The notes under the pieces were generated by a model. That model was not told the DNA's origin and searched no databases. It saw only the letters and a list, made by a program, of their open reading frames with translations. From the NCBI RefSeq assembly GCF_016801865.2, contig NC_068938.1, positions 74,618,975 through 74,682,974 of the forward strand: 64,000 bases of DNA, read 5' to 3'. Origin of the DNA: Culex pipiens pallens (Eukaryota; Arthropoda; Insecta; Diptera; Culicidae). This document shows, piece by piece, positions 21,720 to 32,039 of the stretch (the stretch's first letter is position 1; each line of letters begins with the position of its first letter). The position numbers and the translations under genes were made by a program.

Positions 21720-22850
21720 AAATTGCCCTTCAATAATTTGCAGTCTGGAACGTGATTAGATAGAAATTTGGTGTCAAAGAGACTTAAATGTAAAATTGGA
21801 CGCCCGATTTGATGGCGAACTCAAAATTCCAAAAAACGTATTTTTCATCAGATAAAAAACACCAAAAAAGTTTTAAAAACTCTGCCATTTTCCGTTACTC
21901 AACAGTAAAAGTTTTGGATCTTGTCATTTAAAGGGAAATTTAATGTACTTTTCGAATCTACATATTAAGCCAGAAGGTGATTTCTTCATTTAGAACAACA
22001 TTTTTCATTTTAAAATTTTGTGTTTTTCACAAAATTGCTGGGTTATTTTTTAGAGTGAAACAATGCTGTACAAGGTTGTAGAACAGACAATCACGCAAAT
22101 ATTGATATGTTAACATAATGGGTTTGCTTATAACTATCACAAGTTATCGCGATTTTACGAAAAAAAAGTTTTGAAAAAGTTACTTTTTGCGTTTCTTTTT
22201 GTTTCGTCGTCCGTGTCTTTCGCGGGTGACCATGAACGGCCATGATCAACGACGACCAACTTTTTCAAAACATTATTTCGTAAAATCGTCTTCAATTGTT
22301 TTCTCTACAATTTTGTAGAACATTGTTACAATCTAAAAAATAACCCAGCAAAGGTGAAAAAAAACACGCAATTTAAAAATGAAAAATTTTGTTCTAAATG
22401 AAAAATGATCTTTCTGGGTACATTAATTCGAAAAGTACATTAAATTTCCCCTAAAATGACAAGTTCCAAAACTTTTTCTGTTCAGTAACCGAAAATGGCA
22501 GAGTTTTTAAAAATTTTAGTGTTTTTATCTGATGAAAAATACGTTTTTCGGAATGTTGAGTTCGCCGACAAATCGGGCGTCCAATTTTAAATTTAAGTCT
22601 CTTTGACACCAAGTTTCTATCTGATCACGTTTCAGACTGCAAATTATTGAAAAACACCTCTTTTTTCGCATGTTCAAAAATGCAAGGGGTCGTACAATCC
22701 CTCCGTCACGAGATATCAAAAAACGGACCTCGGATTTGTGATCAGGGACAAAAGTTACCCCTTAGGACAAAGTTTCACGCAAATCGAAGAGGGGCCGGGC
22801 AACTGCTGTGTGAGTTGGCGGAGAATTACCCATATTAAGACTTCTTGATT
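21720..22850. repeat. Foldback repeat family E, copy 1
   Basis: The left arm contains GACGCCCGATTTGATGGCGA and ACGTATTTTTCATCAGAT. The right arm has the complements ATCTGATGAAAAATACGTTT and CAAATCGGGCGTCCAATTTT at matching distances. The centre is GC-richer (TTTCGTCGTCCGTGTCTTTC, 22201-22255). The right side continues with GGGGTCGTACAATCCCTCCG and GAGAATTACCCATAT. Other copies: 37389-38515 and 41040-41570. Confidence 0.75.
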
Positions 22851-23340
22851 TTTTTCAAAACGATAGTAAAATGTCAGCGGTGACTAATTTGCAACGAGAT
22901 GCAGACATTTTTTTGAACTCCGAAAAACAAACTTTGAATACATTTTTTAGTCGAATGTCCATATGTATAGTCAATTCACCATTCTAGTCAAAACAATATA
23001 GAAAAGTATTACTTTTCGACACAAGTGCTGAAAAGTTAATCTTTTCAGCGCTAAAAAGTATATGCTTTCGTTTCTGTTATTTTTGGTACAGAATAGCAGG
23101 CCGTTTTCTCTGACCTTTCGAGTTGAAAATATTCAATTTAATTCAACGAACTCTACCATATTTGGGTCAATTTTGATAATGCAAAATTCTTTTTTTAGTT
23201 TGAAAAATATAAATAATTTTTTACATAGTTTATGCTCAGTTTCTTGGCTTATTAAGATACAAAGTAGGTAAAAAATTCGAGATCAATTAATTAAAAAGTT
23301 GTGCTTTCTTAATGAATGGTTTCAATCGACTAAATGTTGT

Positions 23341-23552
23341 TCAAATTAACCCACAGTCCACCAGCCAACGGAAGTACGTAAAGCTTTTTATCGACGGCTC
23401 CACCTGGTCCCAGCTGGGGACTTCCTGATACCGCTCTAGCTTCAGGCATTTTCCCCGACAGCTCTTAATCACGCTTACGACCGATAGCTCTCTGTGCAAG
23501 TCGATGATATCGGCCGGTAGTATCTTTTTTTTTCTTCTTTTTCTTACCTGAC
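23341..23552 (-). CDS. Candidate last exon of an unrecognised gene
   Basis: After a strong pyrimidine tract and acceptor (CCCCTTAATATAG) the minus strand is open for 69 whole codons and ends in TGA. It starts with a basic run (QVRKRRKKK), then ILPADIIDLHRELSVVSVIK, SCRGKCLKLERYQEVPSWDQ and VEPSIKSFTYFRWLVDCGLI. It has no ATG, so ORF finders that require one miss it. Composition and the mix of Trp, Tyr, Cys and charged residues look like a real folded C-terminus, and the basic run may be a nuclear localisation signal. I do not recognise the family. The first two bases complete a codon begun in the previous exon, which agrees in phase with the donor at 24198. A good donor sequence (CAG/GTAAGA) inside the exon at about 23548 is a possible alternative splice. 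Confidence 0.5.
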
Positions 23553-24197
23553 CTATATTAAGGGGCTCAAAGAAAAAGAAGAAAAAATGTACTTATCCTT
23601 CATCAGGATCGGTTACCAGCGTCTTCCCAGCGGAAACGGCACAGATCTTTGAAGAGCTTCGAAGCGAACCGAAAAGAGCGAAAATTTGATTTGGTGTAAA
23701 ATGATGTAATTTATTTCGCCGGTAGCCTCTTTTCAATTTGCGCTTTTTCCCTCAATTCCGGAATGTTTTCTACGCGGGGAAAAAAACGCGCGAAAACAAT
23801 TTTGCCTCTTTTTCACTTTCAAAACATAAAAAAAGAACAAAGTGATGTACACAAAAAAAACGTGGAAAAGGGAAAACTTTTGCTGGTTTTTCCTTTATGA
23901 TTTTTTTTTCTCTCATCCGAAATTCTAACAAAATTGGTGGTGTCTTGATTTATTATGACAAGGGTGGAGGACATCCGAAGGAGGGTGCCGTTGTCCTGCT
24001 GCTGCTGCTGCCGGTAGACAAGTCATTCGGGGAGTGCTTTTTTCTCCTGAGGCACTCGGATCGACAGACTTTTCGGGGAGCGTCACGGTGGAAATATTCT
24101 GAGAAAATAGCCAGAGCTGTTTCTTTTTTCAAGTTTTATTTTTTGTTCGTATAGACAACAGAGACTATCGATAGGAAAGGGCATTGAAAGCTTTCAC

Positions 24198-24281
24198 TTG
24201 TTGTGAATGACGGTGGCTGAACGATACTCAACGTGGATACATTTGAGGAGGGCTTTCCGCTATTTTTAGCAGAATCGGTTT
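24198..24281 (-). CDS. Candidate internal exon of the same unrecognised gene
   Basis: Between acceptor CCATCCCAG and donor GTGAAAGC, 84 bp read TDSAKNSGKPSSNVSTLSIV then QPPSFTT in the open frame. This Ser/Thr/Pro-rich peptide is typical of disordered linkers. Both borders have the same phase (one base carried over), so joining to the exon at 23552 gives FTTSQVRKRRKKK without a break. It does not join directly to the exon at 30263 (phase 0), so at least one further exon would be needed. Short length makes chance possible. Confidence 0.3.
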
Positions 24282-25442
24282 CTGGGATGGAGTAGATAAA
24301 TATTGTTTTTGTGCTTAACAGCAAGCACTTGACGATGGAGTCTATGAACAATTGTTGATTTAATTTTAAAAAAAGAATTGAAAAAGATCCATTCAGTGTT
24401 TAATTGAATTTCACCATACTGTTTACCTTTAAAAATTTAATTTCAAATTAAATCAAGTTTCGGAGTAACTTTGTTAAACCATCAAACCATGATGACTAAG
24501 GTAATTAGGGGTTTCATTTGAATTGAACACCAGGGACGCCACAGTAATGAACCAATCGCATTATTTCTGGTTTCCGAGTAACAACAAAGTCGGCTTTTCA
24601 GAGAAGGTGGACGAGCGATCATTAAAAAATGGGTTTTCAAAATTCATTTTCACCTACTCCTCCAATTTCGATCCAGTTTTCACGTAGCAACAGCGCACTA
24701 ATGAGGAGGATTTATAGCACTTTTCTATTATTCGGGTCATTATTGTCGTGTGCCATTGAAATCTTGACCAGCGTTTGAAAATGTCCAACAGTGCAACAAA
24801 ATCGTTGGCAGGTTTGAAAAGGGATTTAATTCTCGCTTGAAAACGTTACAAACTAATTATCTCAAACATAAATTGAAAATAGAGCCTAAATTATAGTGTG
24901 ATTTGATACTCCGCAAACTACAAAAAAAAACTGTCCCGTTGCACAACGCCGGTAATGATGACCCGTTCCAGTTGCGTGTAGTTTTACAAATTAAAACTGA
25001 TAAATGGTGAACTCCGGCCGGAAAGCACAGCAAAGAGACAGATAATTACTGGTCGTTTTGTGGTTACTTTTTTTTCGCTTGACCTCAAAACAGAAACTTG
25101 CACACCAGACCTGGGTAAGCGCTACCCCAGGGGAGATACGGTTCAATGAGGTTGTGGAGATTTATTCAGTTCTAAATTTTCGGGTTGAAATACGAGCTCG
25201 TAATAGTGGGAACTGTTTTGCTTGTTTCACAGTCATAGCTTAATTTAGACAATGTTGCTAACTTGTACGAAATGTTTGTGTTTATCCAAACCTCATGGAA
25301 ATGTTTGTTGACACAATGTCATACTTTATTTAGGGTTGTTGCGGAGAAGACTAAAAAAATCCACGTCTTCCCAAAACCCAATCCACGCCATAATAAGAAC
25401 AAATAATTTCGCTGCGATAGTTTTATAATAATTTCAATTTTA

Positions 25443-25518
25443 GAAATTAAGAATTTTAGAATTTTAGAATTTTTGAATTTAAGAATTTTAGAATTTCAGA
25501 ATTTTAGAATTTTAAAAG
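25443..25518. repeat. Simple repeat (GAATTTTA)n
   Basis: Nine imperfect copies of AGAATTTTA in tandem. Confidence 0.9.
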
Positions 25519-25568
25519 TCGGAAGTCTGAACATTTTTAATTTGCTTGATTTTTTTTTAATTTTGGAA

Positions 25569-25776
25569 TTCAAATCAAAATCAAATTATTCGCTCTACAG
25601 CATTGCCTTGGCGTTCTCGAATGCGAGATTCCTACTCGAAACTAGGTGTCCGAAGGCTTGATTGCTGAGGCAATTGCAAACCTCTTTTTACACCTTGGCT
25701 TCCATCTACCCCGGGATTCGAACTGACGACTATTGGATTGTTAGTCCAACTGCCTACCAGCGACTCCACCGAGACA
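25569..25776 (-). mobile_element. tRNA-derived SINE, family 1
   Basis: On the minus strand the head reads GGTGGAGTCGCTGGTAGGCA followed by CAGTTCGAATCCCGGGG, giving recognisable pol III A and B box sequences. The tail ends in AATTTGATTTTGATTT. A second full copy is at 33024-33250. It lies next to the family 2 SINE. Confidence 0.85.
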
Positions 25777-25985
25777 GGACCAAGGGAGACGACTCCTACA
25801 CCTGGACTGAGCTAACGACCTAACCTTTGTAGGTTAGTCCGGGACCAACATTTACTTCCCTTCCGACGGAAGGCGTGATCAGACAAATCTCGTCTCGAAA
25901 AATGCCACCGGGACCGTCTGGGATCGAACCCAAGCCGACTGGGTGAGAGGCAATCACGCTTACCCCCACACCACGGTCCCGGACA
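25777..25985 (-). mobile_element. tRNA-derived SINE, family 2
   Basis: The minus strand begins GGGACCGTGGTGTGGGGGTA and has B box GGGTTCGATCCCAGACGG, then GGTGGCATTTTTCGAGACGA. The same sequence occurs at 55434-55545 in the plus direction. The left border is uncertain because it abuts the family 1 SINE. Confidence 0.8.
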
Positions 25986-27345
25986 ATTTTGGAATTAAAG
26001 GATTTAAATTTTAATAATTTAAATTTTGGGACCCTAGATTTTTTTTGGTAAAATTTCGGATTTTTTTAAATTTTGATTTTTGTTTAAATCTGAGTTTTTA
26101 ATTTTTGGATTACAAAATCAACAACAATTGAAAAAAATTAGATTATCCTTATACCTGATAATATTTTTCTTTGTAACTTGTAACTTCATAACTCTTTCTC
26201 AATCATTTTGTTCGTCATCATCCGCGTCGTCCGTAACATCCTTTTTTATTATGACGGTTTCCACGCGAAATCGACCACTCAAAATCCGGACCATCTCCGA
26301 TCATAATAAAACTTGCTGGATCGTTTGTCCTACTCAAATCAACAACTCCTGTGCACTCAGTTTAGTAATTCACAATGGCATTTGACTTTTAGGAATTCTT
26401 TTAGTTTTAAATTATTGGTAATTACTTTTAAATTGAAAAAATCATATCTTTCGAAGCAGATGTTCAAAAAATCGATCGAAAGTGTGTTTTAACGAAAATC
26501 GTGCGCTCTTTTCAATGAAAATATTTCCAAAAGCCGAAACTTTCATTTTCGATCAAAAAACAGCCAAAAATAGAATTTTCTTCGAAAATCAGGCTGAATA
26601 CACCCTTAGATTCAAATTTTGCCATTACCATTCGAAAGATCGGACACTACTACTTTTCTTCCATAGACACCAAGTTGGAGCGAAAGCGTTTTCGAGTGGT
26701 TTGTAAATAAAAACTTTTTTTCGTTTTTTTTTATTTTTTTCCAAAAAACTAAATTACATGTTTTATGGCAAATTTTGTAACAGATCCCATTTTTAAACTT
26801 AAAATAAAGTTCTGCTTCCGTGTTTTTGAGTTTTTCCTTGACGTACCAGTTTCAAATACATATGAAAGGAACGAAATAATTACTAAAGATAACCAAAAAA
26901 GGTGCACTTAAGGTAAAATTTCCTGAACTACTTTTATTATGGAAAAATGTTTATCTCACTCGTCTACAACGTTAGTTTTGATAAACACGAGTAAATGATG
27001 TTTCCAGATGAATTCGGAAAATAAAATAAGAAAAAAAAATATTGTGCAGGTATTAACAACACTGACGAGTGAGATAAACATTTTTCCATAATAAAAGTGG
27101 TTTAGGAAATTTTACCTTATGTGCACCTTTTTGGGTTATCTTTAGTAATTATTTCGTTCCTTTCATATGTATTTGAAACTGGTACGTCAAAGAAAAACTC
27201 AAAAACACGGAAGCAGAACTTTATTTTAAGTTTAAAAATGGGATCTGTTACAAAATTTGCCATAAAACATGTAATTTATTTTTTTGGAAAAAAATAAAAA
27301 AAAACGAAAAAAGGTTTTTATTTACAAACCACTTGAAAACGCTTT

Positions 27346-27561
27346 GGGTCTCGTGGCGCAGGGGTAGCGGCTTCGGCTGCCGATCCCGATGATGCTATGA
27401 GACGCGGGTTCGATTCCCGCCTTATCCACTGAGCTTCTATCGGATGGTGAAGTAAAACGTCGGTCCCGGTTTCTCCTGTCTCGTCAGAGGCGCTGGAGCA
27501 GAAATCCCACGTTAGAGGAAGGCCATGCCCCGGGGGGCGTAGTGCCAATAGTTTCGTTTTC
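27346..27561 (+). mobile_element. tRNA-derived SINE, family 3, with 11-bp TSD
   Basis: The head GGGTCTCGTGGCGCAGGGGT (A box region) and CGGGTTCGATTCCCGCC (B box) resemble a tRNA; the tail ends in TAGTTTCGTTTTC. The duplication GAAAACGCTTT flanks it (27335-27345, 27562-27572). The uninterrupted target is preserved in the opposite arm of the foldback at about 26690, proving insertion after the foldback formed. Confidence 0.93.
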
Positions 27562-27937
27562 GAAAACGCTTTCGCTCCAACTTGGTGTCTATGGAAGAAA
27601 AGTAGGAAATTGTCCACTCTTTCGAATGGTAATGGCAAAATTTGAATTTAAGTGTGTATTCAGCCTGATTTTCGAAGAAAATTCTATTTTTGGCTGTTTT
27701 TTGATCGAAAATGAAAGTTTCGGCTTTTGGAAATATTTTCGTTGAAAAGAGCGAACGATTTTCGTTAAAACACACTTTCGATCGATTTTTTGAACATCTG
27801 CTTCGAAAGATATGATTTTTTCAATTTAAAAGTAATTACCAATAATTTAAAACTAAAAGAATTCCTAAAAGTCAAATGCCATTGTGAATTACTAAACTGA
27901 GTGCACAGGAGTTGTTGATTTGAGTAGGACAAACGAT

Positions 27938-28205
27938 AGTAAATCTTTCCCAGTTCCTGAGGGGTACACCCTTGAAGAGTATCGGGGCCGGTATTTACAA
28001 AGCGGATTCAGTGGCAGTTTCATTTTCAACTTAATGTTAACATGTTAAGGTTAATGTTAACATTCCATAGGTCGCCTCCCTAAGGTGTCGTGATAAGGTC
28101 CAGTTTGTGACGATACACTACCTTCCCTTTACTAAGCGATCGATTCCAGAAGGGAAAAGATCACCAGTTGTGTTGGTCCGAGCCGGGATTTGAACCCCGA
28201 AAACC
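27938..28205 (-). mobile_element. tRNA-related SINE, 5'-truncated, with 12-bp TSD
   Basis: The minus strand starts GGTTTTCGGGGTTCAAATCC (B box) and runs to CTTTGGGAAAGATTTACT-like AT sequence. It is flanked by AGGACAAACGAT on both sides (27926-27937, 28206-28217). The empty site GATCGTTTGTCCTACTC is intact in the left arm at about 26319. The A box is missing, so the copy is truncated or rearranged at its head. Confidence 0.8.
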
Positions 28206-28293
28206 AGGACAAACGATCCAGCAAGTTTTATTAAGATCGGAAATGGTTCGGTTCAAAATCGTATTTTTATGGTCGATTTCGCGTGGAAACCGT

Positions 28294-29985
28294 CTATTCA
28301 CCCAGGGTCTTACTTAATTAAGTAAAGATCTATGTGTTGCAAACAAGATATCGTAGGAATTTGATCTAGGATCATATCCGTATAGCTTTGTTTGTTTGTA
28401 TATTGAGTTGTCGTAGGTTATCAACTCTTCTGGAGTAACTCCTCCTTCAATTTATCAATTCTTTCACCTAACGATAAATATTTGCAAGAATTAAAAAATC
28501 AGAGTCACTGCTGGAGCAATGATCAAAGGCTCGCGCAATGTATTAATCGTTTGTTATCATACTTTACTCACACGAGATGCACTTGGCTGCTCCCCCGCGA
28601 GACTTCATCTGGGCGCACAAACCCCTTGTTCTGAGCAAAAAAAACCTCCCACTGTGTGTACAAAAAAACTTTTCAACATCCGTCAAGCACCTCTTTGGCT
28701 TTGAATTGGCACTTGTTCGCAGCAGCAGCAGCAACTCCTCAGGAAAGGCTTGGCGAGAATTGCTTACAAAAGCATAAAGCTTATTAAAACAGGCGAAGCA
28801 CAGTTTTTTCCTCATGTTAAAAAAACCTGCAAGCCGGGGATTGGCCTGGTGCCACGTCGTACGTCCTCTGATCATCAGTGAAAATGGGTGAAAGAAGAGA
28901 AGCTTTTCGCAACTTTTCCCCCTCTCAAGGATTCGTCGTCCTAGAACTTTATCCTCACATGGGCACGAACCCTGGCACACGAGACGCTGACGCTAGTTCT
29001 GTGCAGCCACCAGAACTGGTACTCGACATCAATGACCTAGTTCTACAATTAGAGAAAAGAATTGCCAGCTCGCGAACGGTAGATTTAATCCTGACGAACT
29101 TTTTTTTTCTCCCTCCTAGTACACCGTGTAAGCCACTATTTTTTGTGCCATTTATAGAACACATCTCCCGGGAACGGGAAGGTCGTTCGCGTCGCACTAG
29201 AAAAGTTTGTTCAAACGAAGTTATACCACCGTGATGGCGGCTGCAGCCAGGGATGCTGTGCCTAGAAAAGGTCACGGGTGTTGGCACGAGCGAAATGGGA
29301 ACTGGGAGGACGGGATGATTTTTTTTTCCAAGCTGCGAAGCATCAAAGTGTGGTCACGGATGGAAGGATGTACTATACGGGTGTACTTGCAGCTGGCTTT
29401 TGAATGAAGATAGATTATCTCGGAGAACGGTAGCTAAAAACGGTTCTTTTTAAAGAAAAGTTCGTTTGATGAACTAGTTTTCACTACCATAATTTTAAAA
29501 CTTTCTTGGATTTCATAATCATAGAAAATAGCGAAAAAAAAAATAAAAAAGAAATTCGTTAAGACATATTATTCACATATTTTTTTTAAACATTCAAAAT
29601 GCCAACAAATCGACTTTTTCCGTTGGAAAATATAAGTAACTTTGCTTGTTTATATAAATTTTAAAACAAATTTGAGGTCAGGTACAGGTTAGGTATTCGA
29701 GTTTTTTTTGGATTGACACAGAATATTGGGTTACACTGGGTTATAAAATGATTCATATTGAGAACCTCACCGAAAGCAAAGTACTTCAACACGGATTCTC
29801 AAAAAGGTGTCCACGTGGTTTATGGATGGTCCCTTTTCAGAGTGAGTTTTCAAGTCTAGAAAGTTTTATCGCGGAAACCGTGATCGATGTGCTTTGTGTG
29901 TGTTCATATGTGTGTGTGTGTTCAACCAATCCAATATCCGTAGGCCGGCTACGAAATTATGGGAAAGTATAATTTGTATCAGTCT
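28294..29985. other. Low-copy non-coding sequence
   Basis: Balanced composition between 28560 and 29330, with ORFs up to 138 codons on both strands but no conserved motif, signal peptide or splice logic. It may be part of the intron of the 23-30 kb gene candidate. Confidence 0.4.
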
Positions 29986-30262
29986 TGAGTATGCTGATAC
30001 AGCTTATCGCAGTCCCGGACATTAGGTGGTGTTAGCCCTCGCGCTGCTTCCAATGACCCGTTTCAGAATGACAGAGCTCCTTGCGGTCCAATTCCGAGGT
30101 CATTGGGCATTGTCTGGCCCCGCCCAAACATAGACCAAGAACCAGAAGAGTCCTCGACCTATCTTTAGACTTCCAATCTCATAAGGCAAACATGAGATCA
30201 GCGCGTATTTAATGGTTAATCAGTAGGCAAAAAGTCACAGTTTCAGTTTGGATAGATCTCAC
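29986..30262 (-). other. GC-rich block directly after a donor site
   Basis: This stretch follows the donor of the exon at 30263-30388 and is more GC-rich than typical intron (TGGGCGGGGCCAGACAATGC, GAAGCAGCGCGAGGGCTAAC on the minus strand). No frame is open throughout. It looks like the tail of an interspersed element, perhaps a retroposon, but no ends or TSD were found. Confidence 0.3.
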
Positions 30263-30388
30263 CAAGGTTCTGGAACTTCCGGTAGCCCTTTTTATCGGGT
30301 GCTTCAAAGCATCCGAACGTTTTTCAGTCGCAGGGGTCCGGACGTCCAGCTGCGGGTCCTCAATCACGGACAGCTTGATCTTTCTCAT
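30263..30388 (-). CDS. Candidate first coding exon of an unrecognised gene
   Basis: An ATG in fair context opens 42 codons, MRKIKLSVIEDPQLDVRTPA, TEKRSDALKHPIKRATGSSR, TL, and ends exactly at a donor GTGAGA (phase 0). The peptide is basic and hydrophilic, as expected for a disordered nuclear protein N-terminus; I do not recognise it. Upstream (30445-30770) the sequence is GC-richer and could be 5' UTR and promoter. A 19-codon upstream ORF overlaps its start. Membership in one gene with 24198-24281 and 23341-23552 is inferred only from strand, order and style; phase shows that an extra exon is needed. Confidence 0.4.
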
Positions 30389-30444
30389 GCCGATCTAACA
30401 CATATCCTGGCGAGCGTATTGTGAAGATTTTCCTTAGCTGCCAT
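30385..30444 (-). CDS. Upstream ORF overlapping the candidate start (ATGA)
   Basis: Reads MAAKENLHNTLARICVRSA then TGA. The stop codon overlaps the ATG of the exon at 30388 in the tetranucleotide ATGA. Its own ATG is in a good context (purine-rich, G after ATG). If both are on the mRNA, the layout suits translational control by termination and re-initiation. Whether the transcript exists is not shown by the sequence. Confidence 0.3.
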   Translation of the reverse strand: MAAKENLHNTLARICVRSA

Positions 30445-31332
30445 GAACACGATCCTGCGGTTTCATCTTCAACAGGAAATCGGGATTTACGAAAACCCCC
30501 GAAAAGACCGGTGAGCTCTTACGTTTGTTCACTCTTTAACGCGATACAAGCTCACAAAAGTTCAAATAACTCTTTGATTAATATAATAAATTTTGACCGA
30601 AACATTTTCACATAACAAAACTTCGCGTAAAAAAAACAATTCATTCCGCAACACTGTATCGAAACTGTCAGGCACTCATATTTGACGTGGAAATGTGAGT
30701 TCCGTGAGAGCCCCGCTGACGTTTGAAAGAGTGGCGGGCTGCGCAAACCAAAGCAAAACAACAACAAATATGAAGAAGAAATTCACAAATTTAAATTATA
30801 AAATTATTGCAAAAAGCTATTATTTGCACTGAACTTCACTGAATTCCTTATCTGGGTGCCTTTTTTGACTACTACACGCCAGCGGATGCTTTGAAAGCTG
30901 TAAAAAACACCGAAAAAAAGTTTTAAATCGCAGACCGATCGAACGCGCTTCTTTCTCGTTTCACAGACAAGCAGACTCATAAAATGTGATCGATGTGCTT
31001 TAGAGCTTTAAAAAACAATCATTTTTATTTTCGAAGAATTGAGTTTGCGCTGGTTTGAGCCAAATGTTAAAGTGTAAGGTTGCATTTGAAAGGGCAGATT
31101 ATTAAGCGTAGAAAGACTCTTATTACTGAGTTAACTATTTAATATTTTGTTATCTTTGAATTTTCGGAAATGTGCAAAATTTGTCAGTGCGAAGTCAACT
31201 AATTTTTATGTATTTGTTACTTCATTCGCGTAAAAAGTGAAATGTGTAACAAATGAAGTAAATTTATAAAGTTTAAAGAGTAAAACTACACATATTATCT
31301 GACGAAATCTGTCCAAATTTCCAGTTATATAT
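30445..31332. other. Possible 5' flank of the unrecognised gene, then AT-rich DNA
   Basis: 30460-30770 has balanced composition without frame conservation, compatible with 5' UTR and promoter of the minus-strand candidate. 30780-31330 is AT-rich and featureless. Confidence 0.35.
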
Positions 31333-31839
31333 CACAGCAAAAAATCCGATGGTAAAATCGCATGCAAATGCATGCACATCACCTTTGTGAGAAAAAGCAT
31401 GTAATATTGTATGAGAAAACGTGTACACAAAAAGCATGTTCGCACACTCTAAAAATAACATAATCTGGTGAGAGTCATCTCCAGATTACCAAATCCGCGC
31501 CCCACACAGCTAAAAATGTAGTAATCCAGCAGCGTGTAAAAGGCCTGGGTGTAAAAAAAATATTGCATTATTTTATGTAGCCCATCAGTATGGAAAACCT
31601 ACTTGACCGAAATGTCAAGCTCATATATGCGTTTATCTTTACAGTTTTACATCGGTCTGATGGCCGAGTGGGCTAAGGCGCTTGTCTTTACTATTGATGC
31701 TGGGTTTGAATCCCGTCTGTTGCAACTTTTTTTGTGTTAGCAAAAATTGTACATGTAGTGTGTAATATTAAGTGCTTATTTTGACGAAGGTGATGTGCAC
31801 GCTTTTGCATGCGATTTTACCATCGGATTTTTTGCTGTG
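31333..31839. mobile_element. Foldback/MITE with ~55-bp inverted ends (507 bp)
   Basis: Left end CACAGCAAAAAATCCGATGG continuing through AAAATCGCATGCAAATGCAT. The right end is the complement with three or four mismatches, ending CCATCGGATTTTTTGCTGTG. No clear TSD. The interior contains the phrase GAGAGTCATCTCCAGATTAC, which recurs outside the element at about 31925, and a tRNA-like segment. CAACCATCTCGGCTAC appears at 31840 and again at 31960, so the right flank is also repetitive. Confidence 0.7.
31655..31725 (+). other. tRNA-Leu/Ser-like pol III segment inside the MITE
   Basis: TGGCCGAGTGGGCTAAGGCG is a clean type-2 tRNA A box region and GGGTTTGAATCCCG a B box. The 5' and 3' ends do not pair as an acceptor stem and the spacing lacks a proper variable arm, so it is not a functional tRNA. 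It is probably the head of a SINE. Confidence 0.6.
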
Positions 31840-32039
31840 CAACCATCTCGGCTACCTCACCGTCATATATGACCTTGGTTGAACGCCAATGTACCAATAT
31901 GTCTTTCGTACGTTGCATACTGGTGAAAGTCATCTCAAGATTACCAAATCCGCGTCCCAACCATCTCGGCTACACTTTTCCAAAAGTGTCCAAACATTCA
32001 ATATTACGCCCTTTTAAAATGTTAGTCTTGGTTTAAAAA

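Larger units (their letters stand above)
22851..25442. other. Low-copy region around two candidate exons
   Basis: Apart from the minus-strand exon candidates at 23341-23552 and 24198-24281, no feature is supported. 23610-23700 is GC-richer with short open stretches but lacks a consistent frame. 24480-25250 has balanced composition and could be intron or regulatory DNA. Confidence 0.4.
26253..28293. repeat. Large foldback repeat with two SINEs in its right arm
   Basis: The left arm (26253 to about 26960) and right arm (about 27055-28293) are reverse complements over about 700 bp once two insertions are removed. Matching landmarks: GACGGTTTCCACGCGAAATC at 26253 versus GATTTCGCGTGGAAACCGTC at 28274; CGAAACTTTCATTTTCGATC at about 26535 versus its complement at about 27705; TATGGAAAAATGTTTATCTC at about 26938 versus its complement at about 27066. 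ORFs in the arms are not protein-like and mirror each other. Confidence 0.88.

Noticed and set aside
27318..27638. 106-codon ORF and its twin at 33296-33526
   Set aside because: Both are translations of the family 3 SINE, one per copy, and not genes.
31655..31725. Functional tRNA-Leu or tRNA-Ser gene
   Set aside because: A and B boxes are good, but the acceptor stem does not pair and the arm layout is wrong.
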